A DNA stretch of 64,000 nt from assembly GCA_910577255.1 (NCBI GenBank), contig CAJTMH010000006.1, forward strand, positions 52,082 through 116,081, written 5' to 3'. Source of the DNA: an uncultured Duncaniella sp. (GTDB lineage Bacteria > Bacteroidota > Bacteroidia > Bacteroidales > Muribaculaceae). This document shows positions 1-8,623 of this stretch, one piece after another (position 1 is the first letter of the stretch; every line of letters starts with the position of its first letter). The translations under genes were made by a program, and so were the position numbers. The notes under the pieces were generated by a model. That model searched no databases. It saw only the letters and a program-made list of their open reading frames with translations, and was not told the DNA's origin.

Positions 1-697
1 CACGTCCGTCGGGGTCGCTGAGGCGTAGCATTCCCAGCTCGGTGGCCACCTTTATGAAGTCGTCCTTCTCAGAGGTGAAGAATCCGAATTTGCCGTGGGC
101 TCCCGCGAGGGTCGACTCGAAGGGGTATTTCACTATCGAGGCCAGGGTGGAATAGGTCATGGCGAAGCCTCCGGGACGCCGACCGTTGAACTGGTGTGTG
201 AGCAGGCGGAATGCGTTGGCATTGCCTTCGAAGTGGGTTAGGTCGCACCACTGTTGCGGCGAGAGGCTCTCCTCAAGGTTCCGTCCCTTGCCTTCGCTGA
301 AGAAGGTGGCTATGGCCTTCTCTCCGGAGTGGCCGAAGGGGGGATTGCCGAGGTCATGGGCCAGGCATGCTGCCGCCACTATCTCGCCGATGTCGTCTAT
401 TTTGTCGACCCACGGCTCCGCGGCATACTTGCGCCGCAGTTCCTTTGCTATCTCGTTGGCCATGGAGCGTCCCACACACGCCACCTCCATGCTGTGGGTG
501 AGGCGGTTGTGGACGAAGATGCTGCCCGGCAGCGGAAACACCTGGGTCTTGTTCTGCAGACGCCTGAAAGGGGATGAGAACACCAGACGGTCAAAGTCGC
601 GCTGGAAGTCGCTGCGCGAGCCCGGCTTGGGGTCGTGGTAGTGTTCGAGCCCGAAGCGCTTGTCGTTGATGAGCTTGTCCCATGACATTCTGTTCAT
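1..697 (-). CDS. dgt: Deoxyguanosinetriphosphate triphosphohydrolase (dGTPase), partial
   Basis: Reads leftward from ATG at 697 (starting MNRMSWDKL) and runs off the window edge, so about 232 N-terminal residues are present. Family function: hydrolyses dGTP to deoxyguanosine and triphosphate in the cytoplasm. Visible motifs are the opening segment SRSDFQRDFDRLVFSSPFRR, then FVHNRLTHSMEV, and the HD-domain core AHDLGNPPFGHSGE, all typical of bacterial Dgt proteins. A second in-frame ATG lies at 683, but the first fits the family start. There is no clear Shine-Dalgarno site. The C-terminal part lies outside the window, so intactness cannot be judged. Confidence 0.9.
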   Translation of the reverse strand, partial: MNRMSWDKLINDKRFGLEHYHDPKPGSRSDFQRDFDRLVFSSPFRRLQNKTQVFPLPGSIFVHNRLTHSMEVACVGRSMANEIAKELRRKYAAEPWVDKIDDIGEIVAAACLAHDLGNPPFGHSGEKAIATFFSEGKGRNLEESLSPQQWCDLTHFEGNANAFRLLTHQFNGRRPGGFAMTYSTLASIVKYPFESTLAGAHGKFGFFTSEKDDFIKVATELGMLRLSDPDGR

Positions 698-731
698 AGC
701 TGTGAGAGGGGGGTAATAAGGTTTGTATATG

Positions 732-739
732 CGAAGTTA
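732..739 (-). promoter_or_regulatory. Possible -7 box for dgt
   Basis: On the minus strand this reads TAACTTCG, one base off the Bacteroidetes TAnnTTTG -7 consensus, about 35 bases upstream of the dgt ATG. No clear -33 TTTG is visible, so this is a weak call. Confidence 0.35.
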
Positions 740-769
740 CGAAAAAAATATCATCTGTCTCGCACTCAG

Positions 770-816
770 GGCAAAAAAGAGCCGCCCACCGGCACTTCGA
801 TTGCACCGGCAGGCGG
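770..816 (-). terminator. Rho-independent terminator of fba
   Basis: CCGCC/GGCGG outer arms (782-786 and 812-816) enclose a CCGG/CCGG inner stem. On the minus strand the hairpin is followed by CTCTTTTTTG. It lies about 55 bases past the fba stop codon and so fits termination of that gene. Confidence 0.7.
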
Positions 817-869
817 ACCTGTATTATCAAAACTAATAGTTTATATTCTGAGTGTCAGACGACTCCGCA

Positions 870-1868
870 TTAAGCTTTGCCGGCAGAACCGAGAACGGCT
901 ACAATCTTGTGCTTGTAGAGTTTCTCCATGTTGTCGCGGGCCGGGCCGAGATACTTGCGGGGGTCGAATTCCTCGGGGTGTTCAGCGAGGGTCTGACGCA
1001 CAGCGGCAGTCATGGCCAGACGGCTGTCAGAGTCGATGTTGATCTTGCAAACGTCCATCTTGGCAGCCTTGCGGAGCTCTTCTTCGGGGATACCGATAGC
1101 GTCGGGGAGCTTGCCGCCGAACTTGTTGATGGTGTCGACCTCGTCCTGGGGAACTGATGAAGAACCGTGGAGCACGATGGGGAGGTTGGGGAGCTTCTTC
1201 TCCACAGCTTCGAGAACGTCGAATGCCAAGGGAGGAGGAACGAGACGGCCGGTCTTCGGGTCGCGGGTACACTGTTCGGGCTTGAACTTGTAAGCACCGT
1301 GTGAGGTACCGATAGAGATGGCGAGTGAGTCAACACCGGTGCGGGTAGCGAAGTCGATTACTTCCTCGGGATCGGTGTAAGTGTGGTGGTCAGAAGATAC
1401 TTCGTCTTCCACGCCGGCGAGAACGCCGAGTTCGCCTTCAACGGTCACGTCATACTGGTGAGCGTAGTCGCATACCTTCTTGGTGAGGGCAACGTTCTCC
1501 TCGTAGGGGAGGTGAGAACCGTCGATCATCACTGATGAGAAACCGTGTTCGATACAGTCCTTGCAGAGCTCGAAGCTGTCACCGTGGTCGAGGTGAAGCA
1601 CGATCTGGGGATTTTCCCAGCCGAGGCTCTTGGCATATTCAACGGCACCCTGTGCCATATAACGGAGGAGGATGGGGTTAGCGTAGTTACGTGCGCCTTT
1701 GGAAACCTGGAGGATAACGGGAGATTTTTCTTCGGCTGCAGCCTTGATGATAGCCTGAAGCTGCTCCATGTTGTTGAAGTTGAATGCCGGAACAGCATAT
1801 CCACCCTTGATTGCCTTGGCAAACATTTCTTTGGTGTTTACCAGGCCTAAATCCTTATAACTTACCAT
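870..1868 (-). CDS. fba: Class II fructose-bisphosphate aldolase
   Basis: 332 residues. Catalyses reversible cleavage of fructose 1,6-bisphosphate to dihydroxyacetone phosphate and glyceraldehyde 3-phosphate in glycolysis and gluconeogenesis. The zinc site begins with LHLDHGDS at residues 91-98 (His92 and Asp94-His95 are candidate ligand and base). VEGELG and ISIGTSHG follow in the middle, and VLHGSSSVP near residue 230 matches the phosphate-binding region of class II aldolases. Length and colinearity are normal. It is transcribed alone, with a -7 box at 1923-1930 and a terminator at 770-816. Confidence 0.96.
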   Translation of the reverse strand: MVSYKDLGLVNTKEMFAKAIKGGYAVPAFNFNNMEQLQAIIKAAAEEKSPVILQVSKGARNYANPILLRYMAQGAVEYAKSLGWENPQIVLHLDHGDSFELCKDCIEHGFSSVMIDGSHLPYEENVALTKKVCDYAHQYDVTVEGELGVLAGVEDEVSSDHHTYTDPEEVIDFATRTGVDSLAISIGTSHGAYKFKPEQCTRDPKTGRLVPPPLAFDVLEAVEKKLPNLPIVLHGSSSVPQDEVDTINKFGGKLPDAIGIPEEELRKAAKMDVCKINIDSDSRLAMTAAVRQTLAEHPEEFDPRKYLGPARDNMEKLYKHKIVAVLGSAGKA

Positions 1869-1922
1869 TTTAGTTAAGAGGTTATAGAGTTAATAAAAAA
1901 TTAATTAGAATTGTACTGGGTA

Positions 1923-1930
1923 CAAAGTTA
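1923..1930 (-). promoter_or_regulatory. Bacteroidetes-type promoter (-7 box) of fba
   Basis: The minus strand reads TAACTTTG, a perfect TAnnTTTG -7 box, about 55 bases upstream of the fba start. A T-rich TTTAC lies at the expected -33 distance. The function follows from the known Bacteroidetes promoter consensus. Confidence 0.7.
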
Positions 1931-2020
1931 CATATTTTTTTTGTAAAGAAGCCATTTTTGTGTCACATTCTCGGAATCTGTCCTAAAATTTAGCCACCCG
2001 CAGTGTCATGACCGTGGGTG

Positions 2021-2063
2021 AGGGGAGGCTTAATGTAGCCCGACGCGCCATTAAGCCCTCCTC
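2021..2063. other. Inverted repeat in the leader region of the Wzi-like gene
   Basis: GGCTTAATG at 2027-2035 and CATTAAGCC at 2049-2057 form a perfect 9-bp stem with a 13-base loop, flanked by GAGG and CCTC-like bases that can extend it. No long T-run follows directly, so it is not an obvious terminator. It sits between the fba promoter and the promoter-like box at 2132. Confidence 0.5.
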
Positions 2064-2131
2064 CCGGTGTCTACAACGTCCGTTGCCCCATGTCAGGGTC
2101 AGTTTTTTATGGATATTTGGAGTATTTTCAC

Positions 2132-2139
2132 TAATTTTG
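2132..2139 (+). promoter_or_regulatory. Promoter -7 box for the Wzi-like gene
   Basis: TAATTTTG matches TAnnTTTG and lies about 29 bases before the chosen ATG at 2168. The -33 region is T-rich (about 2103-2109) without an exact TTTG. Confidence 0.6.
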
Positions 2140-2167
2140 CAGAAACGAACACTCAGGATTGACGGAT

Positions 2168-3694
2168 ATGACAAGGCTTTCATCCTTAAGGACAGCCCTG
2201 GCCCTGGCCGGAGCCATTGCGACGATGCCCCTCTACGCGGAGTATCCCATCCACTATGAGGCTTCGGTGAGCGGAGGGGGCGGCAGCGGCTCTTTCGCTC
2301 CTTACCACATATCCTCGCTGCGCCACGGACGCATATCAGCCCGCTACAATGCCCTGGGCGAAGTGGCCCTGTGGCGTCCGCTCGACACATCAAGCCGCTT
2401 CTCCTACGGCTTCGGGGCCGACATCGTGGCCGGCTACAGCTCCTCCACGGCCTACGAGCGCTATGACGCATCGGCAGCAACGTGGAACACCCATTCCGTC
2501 TCTCCCTCATCGGCTTGGGTGCAGCAGCTATTTGGCGAAGTGAAGTATCGCGGAGTCTTCCTTCTCGCGGGACTCAAAGAGCACTCATCGGCCTTGCTCA
2601 ACCAGGGGCTCACCAGCGGCGACCTCATCGAGAGCGGAAACTCGCGCCCGATACCCGAAGTGCGCATCGGATTCCACGATTTCCAGGACATCCCCTTCAC
2701 ACGTGGATGGGTGCAGATACAAGGTGAGATTGCCTATGGGAAATTCACCGACAACGGATGGCTCAAGGACCAGTATAACTACTACACAAACCATCTCACA
2801 CTCGGCGAATGGTACACATATAAGAGATGCTACTTCCGCACCTCTCCTTCCCGGCCATTTTCGGTCACCTTCGGCATGCAGGCCGCCGGGGAATTCGGAG
2901 GAGACGAGACCATCTACGTGCGCGGCAAAGTGCTGCGCACCTACAAGTATCCATCCGACCTGCTCACATTCATAAAAATGTTCATCCCCTCCAAGGACGG
3001 CGGCGAAGGCTTCGTCACAGGCAACCATCTCGGTTCGTGGGACCTCAAAGCTCGCTACAGGCTACGCAACGGCGACCGCATCATGGCCTACTTCTCGTGG
3101 CCTTGGGAGGACGGATCGGGCATCGGGAAACTCAACGGCTGGGACGGCCTGTGGGGCGTGGAGTATAAATCGGCAGCCCCCGGGTGGCTCGAAGGCGCCC
3201 TCCTGGAGTATCTCGACTTCACCAATCAGAGCGGACCCATACATTTCGCTCCCGGCGACCACACCGGCACCTCCGTCACCGAACACGTGTCGGGTGCCGA
3301 CGATTATTACAACAACAATTCTCACCGCTCCTATGCCAACTACGGCATGTCGATAGGCACACCGGCCCTCATGGCCCCAATCTACAACCTTGACGGCTTC
3401 CCGGCCTACCTCGCCAACGCCATGCGTGGTTTCCACGTCGGGGTCGAGGGGCACATCACACCCGCATTGTCCTATCGCCTCAAGGCAGGCTACCGCAAAG
3501 CCTGGGGCAACGGAAAAATCACCCTCCCTGAGCCTCTCCACCTCACATCGGCGATGCTTGAGGCAACATGGCAGGTGAAAGGGGTGGACGGACTGAGCGT
3601 CAACGCCCAGCTGGAGTGTGACCGTGGCAACATGCCCTGCGACGCATTCGGCGCACTCGTGACGGTGAAATACAACGGCATCCTCAACCTATAA
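2168..3694 (+). CDS. Capsule-assembly Wzi-like outer-membrane protein
   Basis: About 508 residues. Starts at ATG 2168 (MTRLSSLRTALALAG); a TTG nine bases upstream also opens the frame but gives a poorer signal peptide. The first 25 residues form a cleavable signal peptide ending near LYA-EYP. The rest is rich in alternating aromatic and polar residues, as in an outer-membrane beta-barrel, and resembles the Wzi family annotated across Bacteroidales, thought to anchor surface polysaccharide. The next gene, a lipoprotein, starts 6 bases after the stop, and the sugar-pathway trio follows, which fits a surface glycan role. The family call rests on length, barrel character and context. Confidence 0.65.
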   Translation: MTRLSSLRTALALAGAIATMPLYAEYPIHYEASVSGGGGSGSFAPYHISSLRHGRISARYNALGEVALWRPLDTSSRFSYGFGADIVAGYSSSTAYERYDASAATWNTHSVSPSSAWVQQLFGEVKYRGVFLLAGLKEHSSALLNQGLTSGDLIESGNSRPIPEVRIGFHDFQDIPFTRGWVQIQGEIAYGKFTDNGWLKDQYNYYTNHLTLGEWYTYKRCYFRTSPSRPFSVTFGMQAAGEFGGDETIYVRGKVLRTYKYPSDLLTFIKMFIPSKDGGEGFVTGNHLGSWDLKARYRLRNGDRIMAYFSWPWEDGSGIGKLNGWDGLWGVEYKSAAPGWLEGALLEYLDFTNQSGPIHFAPGDHTGTSVTEHVSGADDYYNNNSHRSYANYGMSIGTPALMAPIYNLDGFPAYLANAMRGFHVGVEGHITPALSYRLKAGYRKAWGNGKITLPEPLHLTSAMLEATWQVKGVDGLSVNAQLECDRGNMPCDAFGALVTVKYNGILNL

Positions 3695-3700
3695 GCCAAG

Positions 3701-4156
3701 ATGATCAGACTGCGTATAACCCTGTTAATAGCCCTCCTGGCAGCTCTCCTGAGCGCATGCACACGCCACAACGGCGATATAGGCGACTACTTCGGCACAT
3801 GGCATGTGGAGACGGTAACAGCCGACGGTGTCGAGCTGCCCCTCTACAGCGACGACGGAGTCCTCGTCTATGAATGGCGCTTCCAGGCCGGATTCATCCA
3901 GATACAGACCATCTACCCGCACCTCGAGTATGACCGCTGCTTCGGCACTTGGAAAGAGGGCGGCGGCCACCTGCTGCTCGACTTTTCGCACTCCGACTCA
4001 GGAGGCGTGGGCGAATATACTCCCCCGGCAGCCCTGCACCTATCGGAAGGGGTAACCGACATGGACATCATCACCCTCTCATCCTCACGCCTGGTCACCG
4101 CCTACGTCGACCATCAGGGCGTGAAATATACATATCATTTACGAAAGACCTATTAA
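3701..4156 (+). CDS. Small lipocalin-like lipoprotein
   Basis: 151 residues. The N-terminus has a hydrophobic stretch ending in the lipobox LLSAC (Cys20), so it should be a lipid-anchored envelope protein. The following text (GDYFGTWHVETVT, then repeated beta-strand patterns ending VDHQGVKYTYHLRK) resembles the lipocalin-like domains common in small Bacteroidetes lipoproteins: a G-x-W near the start, then about eight predicted strands. It starts 6 bases after the Wzi-like gene and is probably cotranscribed with it. No catalytic motif is seen and no specific ligand can be named. Confidence 0.6.
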   Translation: MIRLRITLLIALLAALLSACTRHNGDIGDYFGTWHVETVTADGVELPLYSDDGVLVYEWRFQAGFIQIQTIYPHLEYDRCFGTWKEGGGHLLLDFSHSDSGGVGEYTPPAALHLSEGVTDMDIITLSSSRLVTAYVDHQGVKYTYHLRKTY

Positions 4157-4177
4157 CACCACTGTAAAATATCAACA

Positions 4178-5167
4178 ATGGACGCGACAAAGGAAAAAGT
4201 GCTCGTCACCGGAGCCGACGGCTTCATAGGCTCACATCTGGTGGAACGGCTGCTCAACGACGGCTACGCAGTCAGAGCGCTCAGCCAGTATAATTCATTC
4301 AACAACTGGGGCTGGCTCGAGGGGATGACTCATCCCGACCTCGAGGTGGTGACAGGCGATGTCCGCGACCCTAATCTGTGCCGCCACATCACCGAAGGTT
4401 GCACCACAGTGTATCATCTCGCAGCCTTGATAGCCATTCCTTACAGCTATGTGGCCCCCGACAGCTATGTCGACACCAACATAAAGGGTACACTCAACAT
4501 GTGTCAGGCAGCCCGCGACTGCGGAGTGAAACGTATAGTCGTCACCTCCACCAGCGAGGTCTACGGCACAGCGCGCTACGTACCCATCGACGAGGCTCAT
4601 CCCAAACAGCCGCAGTCACCCTACAGCGCCACCAAGATCGGGGCCGACGCAATAGCCCTGAGCTTCCACAACGCTTTCGGGCTTCCGGTGGTGGTGGCTC
4701 GTCCGTTCAACACCTACGGCCCGCGTCAGAGCGCCAGGGCCATCATCCCCACCATCATTACCCAGATCGCCTCAGGCATGAAGGAGATTAAGGTGGGCGA
4801 CCTGTCGCCGACGCGTGACTTCAACTTCGTCAAGGACACGGCAGCCGGATTCGTGGCTCTCGGCACAGCTCCGGGCATCGAGGGGCGCGAGATAAACATA
4901 GCCACAGGCACCGAAGTCAGCATGCAGCACACGCTTGACACCATAGCGCGTCTCATGGACCGGGAGGTCAACTATGTGGTCGACCCGGCTCGACTCCGTC
5001 CGGCTGGTAGTGAAGTGTTCCGTCTCTGTGGCGACAATTCTCTCGTCACATCACTCACCGACTGGCGTCCCGCCTACTCGCTCGAGGACGGCCTGCGCGA
5101 GACCATCGACTGGTTCACACGTAAGGAGAACCTCGCAAAGTATAAAACCGGAATCTACAACGTGTGA
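4178..5167 (+). CDS. NAD-dependent epimerase/dehydratase (LegB-like SDR)
   Basis: 329 residues. An extended short-chain dehydrogenase: Rossmann motif VTGADGFIGSHL near the N-terminus, catalytic Ser/Thr region TSTSEVYG and YxxxK as YSATK. The segment YNSFNNWGWLEG after the first strand-helix unit resembles nucleotide-sugar 4,6-dehydratases of the LegB/PseB group, which start nonulosonic acid synthesis. Its stop overlaps the next start (TGATG at 5165-5169), so it is translationally coupled to an ATP-grasp gene and then a NeuB-type synthase. The exact substrate (UDP- or GDP-sugar) cannot be read from the sequence. Plain epimerase activity is the alternative. Confidence 0.75.
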   Translation: MDATKEKVLVTGADGFIGSHLVERLLNDGYAVRALSQYNSFNNWGWLEGMTHPDLEVVTGDVRDPNLCRHITEGCTTVYHLAALIAIPYSYVAPDSYVDTNIKGTLNMCQAARDCGVKRIVVTSTSEVYGTARYVPIDEAHPKQPQSPYSATKIGADAIALSFHNAFGLPVVVARPFNTYGPRQSARAIIPTIITQIASGMKEIKVGDLSPTRDFNFVKDTAAGFVALGTAPGIEGREINIATGTEVSMQHTLDTIARLMDREVNYVVDPARLRPAGSEVFRLCGDNSLVTSLTDWRPAYSLEDGLRETIDWFTRKENLAKYKTGIYNV

Positions 5168-6117
5168 TGGAGCAGGAACTTAAACCGATCAACGTATTGT
5201 TTCTCGGAGGAGCCAAGCGTGTATCCTTCGGACGCAAACTCATAGATGCCGGACGCGCACTCGGCCTTGATGTCAAGATCTACAGCTACGAGCTCGAATC
5301 CGAAGTGCCCATCGCAGCCATCGGAGGTGTCATCATAGGGCGTCGGTGGAGTGCTCCCGACCTTCTTGACCATCTGCATCATGTGGTGCGTTCCTACCGC
5401 ATCGGGCTGATGCTCCCCTTTGTCGATGGAGCGGTGGCAGTGGCAGGAGCCTATGTCGCCACTTACGGCGATAGCTGGGCTCCGGTGGTCAACCCCGGGA
5501 AAGCCGAGATGCTGTTCGACAAGGTGGCTTCCGCACGTCTCTTCGAGGATGCCGGGCTCCCGATTCCTCCCACATACTCTGGAGGGCGTCCCGACTTCCC
5601 GTTAATAGCTAAACCACGTCACGGTTCGGCCTCGAAAGGCATAGAAGTTATCGACAACGTAACCGACTTCAAGCGTATACTTAAGGTGGCTGACCGTTAC
5701 CTTCTGCAGCGCTACTATCCGCAACGCGAGGAGTATACCGTCGATTGCTACATATCGGCTAAGGGCAACATCCTGTGTGTGAGTCCCCGCCGGAGGCTTG
5801 AGGTGGTGGGAGGTGAAGTGTCGCGCACAGTCACTGTGGCCGACAAGGAGCTGACCGACGAGGCTGTCAAAGCCATACGTCGTCTGGAGTTGCGCGGAGC
5901 CGTCACATTGCAGTATCTCCGCGACAAGGACACCGAACGCCTCATGCTGATGGAAATCAATCCGCGTCTCGGAGGCGGAGTGGTGTGCTCGGTACACGCC
6001 GGAGCCGATATCCCGCAGCTAATTCTGCGCGAGACACTCGGATTGCCCCTCAAACCGGCCGACAATATCAAACCCAACACCCTCATTTGTCGTTATTTTG
6101 AAGAAATAGTTTTCTGA
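5167..6117 (+). CDS. ATP-grasp domain protein (CarB/PylC-like)
   Basis: 316 residues from ATG at 5167; the GTG at 5164 is less likely because the ATG forms a TGATG overlap with the upstream stop. The N-terminal pre-ATP-grasp fold begins INVLFLGGAKRVSFG. The ATP-binding strand LIAKPRHGSASKG lies near residue 155 and the metal-binding segment LMEINPRLGGGVV near residue 275. ATP-grasp enzymes join a carboxylate, through an acyl-phosphate, to an amine, thiol or similar nucleophile. Placed between a sugar dehydratase and a NeuB-like synthase, it may ligate an amino acid or other acyl group to the sugar, but that is inference. It abuts neuB directly (TGA then ATG at 6118). Confidence 0.75.
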   Translation: MEQELKPINVLFLGGAKRVSFGRKLIDAGRALGLDVKIYSYELESEVPIAAIGGVIIGRRWSAPDLLDHLHHVVRSYRIGLMLPFVDGAVAVAGAYVATYGDSWAPVVNPGKAEMLFDKVASARLFEDAGLPIPPTYSGGRPDFPLIAKPRHGSASKGIEVIDNVTDFKRILKVADRYLLQRYYPQREEYTVDCYISAKGNILCVSPRRRLEVVGGEVSRTVTVADKELTDEAVKAIRRLELRGAVTLQYLRDKDTERLMLMEINPRLGGGVVCSVHAGADIPQLILRETLGLPLKPADNIKPNTLICRYFEEIVF

Positions 6118-7134
6118 ATGGAAAAGCAGCATAAAGATATCATAATCATAGCCGAGGCAGGCGTGAACCACAACGCTTCAATGGAGATGGCACGCCGTAT
6201 GGTGGTCGAGGCCGCTAAAGCCGGGGCAGATTATGTGAAATTCCAGACAGCCGTCCCCGAACTCGTTATCTCATCCATAGCCCCCAAGGCAGAGTATCAG
6301 AAGGAGACCACCGGCAACGAGCAGTCGCAGCTCGAGATGTGCAAGGCCATCCACCTTCCCCTCTCAGCCTATGCCGAGCTTGCCGGGCTATGCCGTGAGC
6401 ACCACATCGGGTTCATGAGCACTCCGTTTGACCTCGTGTCGATAGACGCTCTCGCACCTCTCGGCATGGACTACTGGAAGATACCGTCAGGCGAAATCAC
6501 CAACCTCCCTTATCTGCGCAAGATAGCAAAGCTGCGTGGACGAGTCATCCTCTCCACAGGCATGTCTACCCTCGACGAGGTGGCCACTGCCGTGAATCTC
6601 CTCGAGGAGAACGGCACTAAGCGCAATGACATCTACCTGCTCCACTGCACCACCCAGTATCCCACACCCTACAACGATGTCAACCTCTTGGCCATGAAGG
6701 CTCTCGAGTCACTGAATGTGGGAGGTGTAGGCTACAGCGACCATACCCTCGGCATTGAGGTGCCTGTGGCAGCCGCTGCATTGGGCGCAAAGATAATCGA
6801 AAAGCATTTTACCCTCGACAAATCGCTTCCCGGACCTGACCACAGGGCTTCACTCGACCCCGAAGAACTGGCCCGGATGGTGAAAGCCGTCCGCCACATA
6901 GAGCAGGCGCTTGGATCGGGACAGAAACAGGTGGCGCCGAGCGAGAAGGCCAACATCGAGGTGGCACGCAAGAGCATAGTGGCCGCATGCGACATCAAGA
7001 AAGGTGACCTCTTCAACGAAGCCAACATCACTGTCAAGCGTCCAGGCAACGGCATCAGCCCCATGCGATGGGACGAGGTTATAGGCCAGAAGGCCAAACG
7101 CGATTTCCCCTACGACTCGCTTATCGAGATATAG
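6118..7134 (+). CDS. N-acetylneuraminate/legionaminate synthase family protein
   Basis: 338 residues. The N-terminal NeuB TIM barrel shows IIAEAGVNHN, DYVKFQT, FMSTPFDLVSIDAL, WKIPSGEITN, ILSTGMSTLDEV, LLHCTTQYP and EKHFTLDKSLPGPDHRASL. These match enzymes that condense phosphoenolpyruvate with a six-carbon amino sugar to give a nine-carbon sialic-type acid. A C-terminal SAF (antifreeze-like) domain follows from about residue 285 (RKSIVAACDIKKGD to the end). It is the third gene of a coupled trio. No CMP-sugar synthetase, aminotransferase or hydrolysing epimerase is present in the window, so the end product is unclear. Confidence 0.85.
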   Translation: MEKQHKDIIIIAEAGVNHNASMEMARRMVVEAAKAGADYVKFQTAVPELVISSIAPKAEYQKETTGNEQSQLEMCKAIHLPLSAYAELAGLCREHHIGFMSTPFDLVSIDALAPLGMDYWKIPSGEITNLPYLRKIAKLRGRVILSTGMSTLDEVATAVNLLEENGTKRNDIYLLHCTTQYPTPYNDVNLLAMKALESLNVGGVGYSDHTLGIEVPVAAAALGAKIIEKHFTLDKSLPGPDHRASLDPEELARMVKAVRHIEQALGSGQKQVAPSEKANIEVARKSIVAACDIKKGDLFNEANITVKRPGNGISPMRWDEVIGQKAKRDFPYDSLIEI

Positions 7135-7164
7135 TCAATAATCGTAACCACCCGACCTGCCACT

Positions 7165-8604
7165 ATGAAAGAGTCATTGAAATTAGCACTCGCACAGAAA
7201 ATGCAGCAGCGGTTGTCGCCGTTGCAGATGCGTTTTGTGCGCATGCTTGAGATGACAGGCCCCGAGGTGGAGGAGGAGGTGCGTCGAGAGGTGGACGACA
7301 ATCCGGCCCTCGAGATAGCCGACCGGCCGACATCAGCCGACGGTGATGACGGTGCCACCTACAGCGAAAGCGCGGAGCAACTGCAGATGGCCGACTACAG
7401 GGATGAGGATGACATTCCGTCCTACAGGCTCGAAGCACGCAATCACAGTGTCAACGACCGCTATTTCGAACCGGTGGCCGTGGCCGAGAGCGCCTCGCTG
7501 ATTGACGATCTCATGGCACAGCTCGCTGAGACCGATATGTCTGAAACCGACCTTGCGGTGGCGCGTTATATCATAGGTAACCTTGACGGCAACGGCTACA
7601 TGACACGCACGCTGATCCAGATTCAGGACGATCTCGCTTTCAATGCCGGTCTCGACCTTTCGATGGAGCAGCTGCGTTCCGTTTTCGACCGCATCCGTGC
7701 ACTTGACCCTCCCGGCATAGCCGCACTTGACCTGCGTGACTGCCTGGCGTTGCAGTTGCGTAGTCTTCAGCCCACCGAGCCTGTGAAACTCGCGCTTGAG
7801 ATTGTGACACACTACTTCGACCTGTTCTCGCTCAGACATTTCGACAAGCTCTCGTCGGCTCTCGGAGTGACCAAAGAGCAGCTGCAGGAGGCGGTGGAGC
7901 TCATCCGCACCCTCGACCCTAAACCCGGAAGCCGCATGGGGGAGACAGAGGCCGATGACCGTTCGCGCCACATCATCCCCGACTTTAACGTGGAGGTCGA
8001 TGACGAAGTCGTGACCCTCACGCTGGTCAACAACATTCCCGACCTTGTGATAGAGGAGAGCTTCGTCTCTGACGGAGAGCAGTTCGTCACCGCTCCGTCT
8101 ACACGCCGGTCATCCGATGCCGCCGCCTTCATCAACCGCAAACGCGAGGAAGCCACCGACTTCATTGAGCTTCTGAGAGTGCGCCAGGAGACGCTTTACA
8201 AAGTCATGGCTGCCATAGTGAAACTTCAGCATGATTTCTTCATCTCAGAGGATGAGAGCCAACTCAAGCCTATGATACTGAAGGATGTGGCAGCCCAGAC
8301 AGGCTATGACCTCTCGGTCATCTCACGAGCCACCGCCGGAAAGTACGTAGCTACCCCCGGAGGAGTTTATCCGTTGAAATTTTTCTTCAACGAGCGTGTG
8401 AGTCAGGACGAGGATTCATCCTCACGTGAAATCCTTGCCGCCATACGCGAGATAATCGCTGCAGAGGACCCGCATCAGCCACTGAGCGACGATGCTCTTA
8501 TGAAACTTCTGAACGACAGGGGCTACGACATCGCCCGCCGCACCGTGGCCAAGTACCGCGAACGCCTCAACATCCCGGTGGCAAGGTTGAGAAAAGAAAT
8601 TTAA
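7165..8604 (+). CDS. rpoN: RNA polymerase sigma-54 factor
   Basis: 479 residues. Region I at the N-terminus is the glutamine/leucine-rich activator-interacting part (LALAQKMQQRLSPLQMRFVRML). An acidic linker follows, then the core-binding domain. The RpoN box ARRTVAKYRE at residues 457-466, which contacts the -24 element, is intact. Length is normal. It starts 30 bases after the NeuB-like gene and may be read with it. Sigma-54 needs AAA+ activators; the response regulator at 19613 in this window carries a Fis-type DNA-binding domain but no AAA+ domain. Confidence 0.96.
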   Translation: MKESLKLALAQKMQQRLSPLQMRFVRMLEMTGPEVEEEVRREVDDNPALEIADRPTSADGDDGATYSESAEQLQMADYRDEDDIPSYRLEARNHSVNDRYFEPVAVAESASLIDDLMAQLAETDMSETDLAVARYIIGNLDGNGYMTRTLIQIQDDLAFNAGLDLSMEQLRSVFDRIRALDPPGIAALDLRDCLALQLRSLQPTEPVKLALEIVTHYFDLFSLRHFDKLSSALGVTKEQLQEAVELIRTLDPKPGSRMGETEADDRSRHIIPDFNVEVDDEVVTLTLVNNIPDLVIEESFVSDGEQFVTAPSTRRSSDAAAFINRKREEATDFIELLRVRQETLYKVMAAIVKLQHDFFISEDESQLKPMILKDVAAQTGYDLSVISRATAGKYVATPGGVYPLKFFFNERVSQDEDSSSREILAAIREIIAAEDPHQPLSDDALMKLLNDRGYDIARRTVAKYRERLNIPVARLRKEI

Positions 8605-8623
8605 CCATAGAAATTTTACGATT

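Noticed and set aside
159..641. Plus-strand open frames opposite the dGTPase gene
   Set aside because: They are mirror frames of a clear Dgt coding region with intact family motifs.
2585..3028. Minus-strand frame inside the Wzi-like gene
   Set aside because: It lies within a coding region with a signal peptide and barrel pattern on the other strand; no ribosome site or motif.
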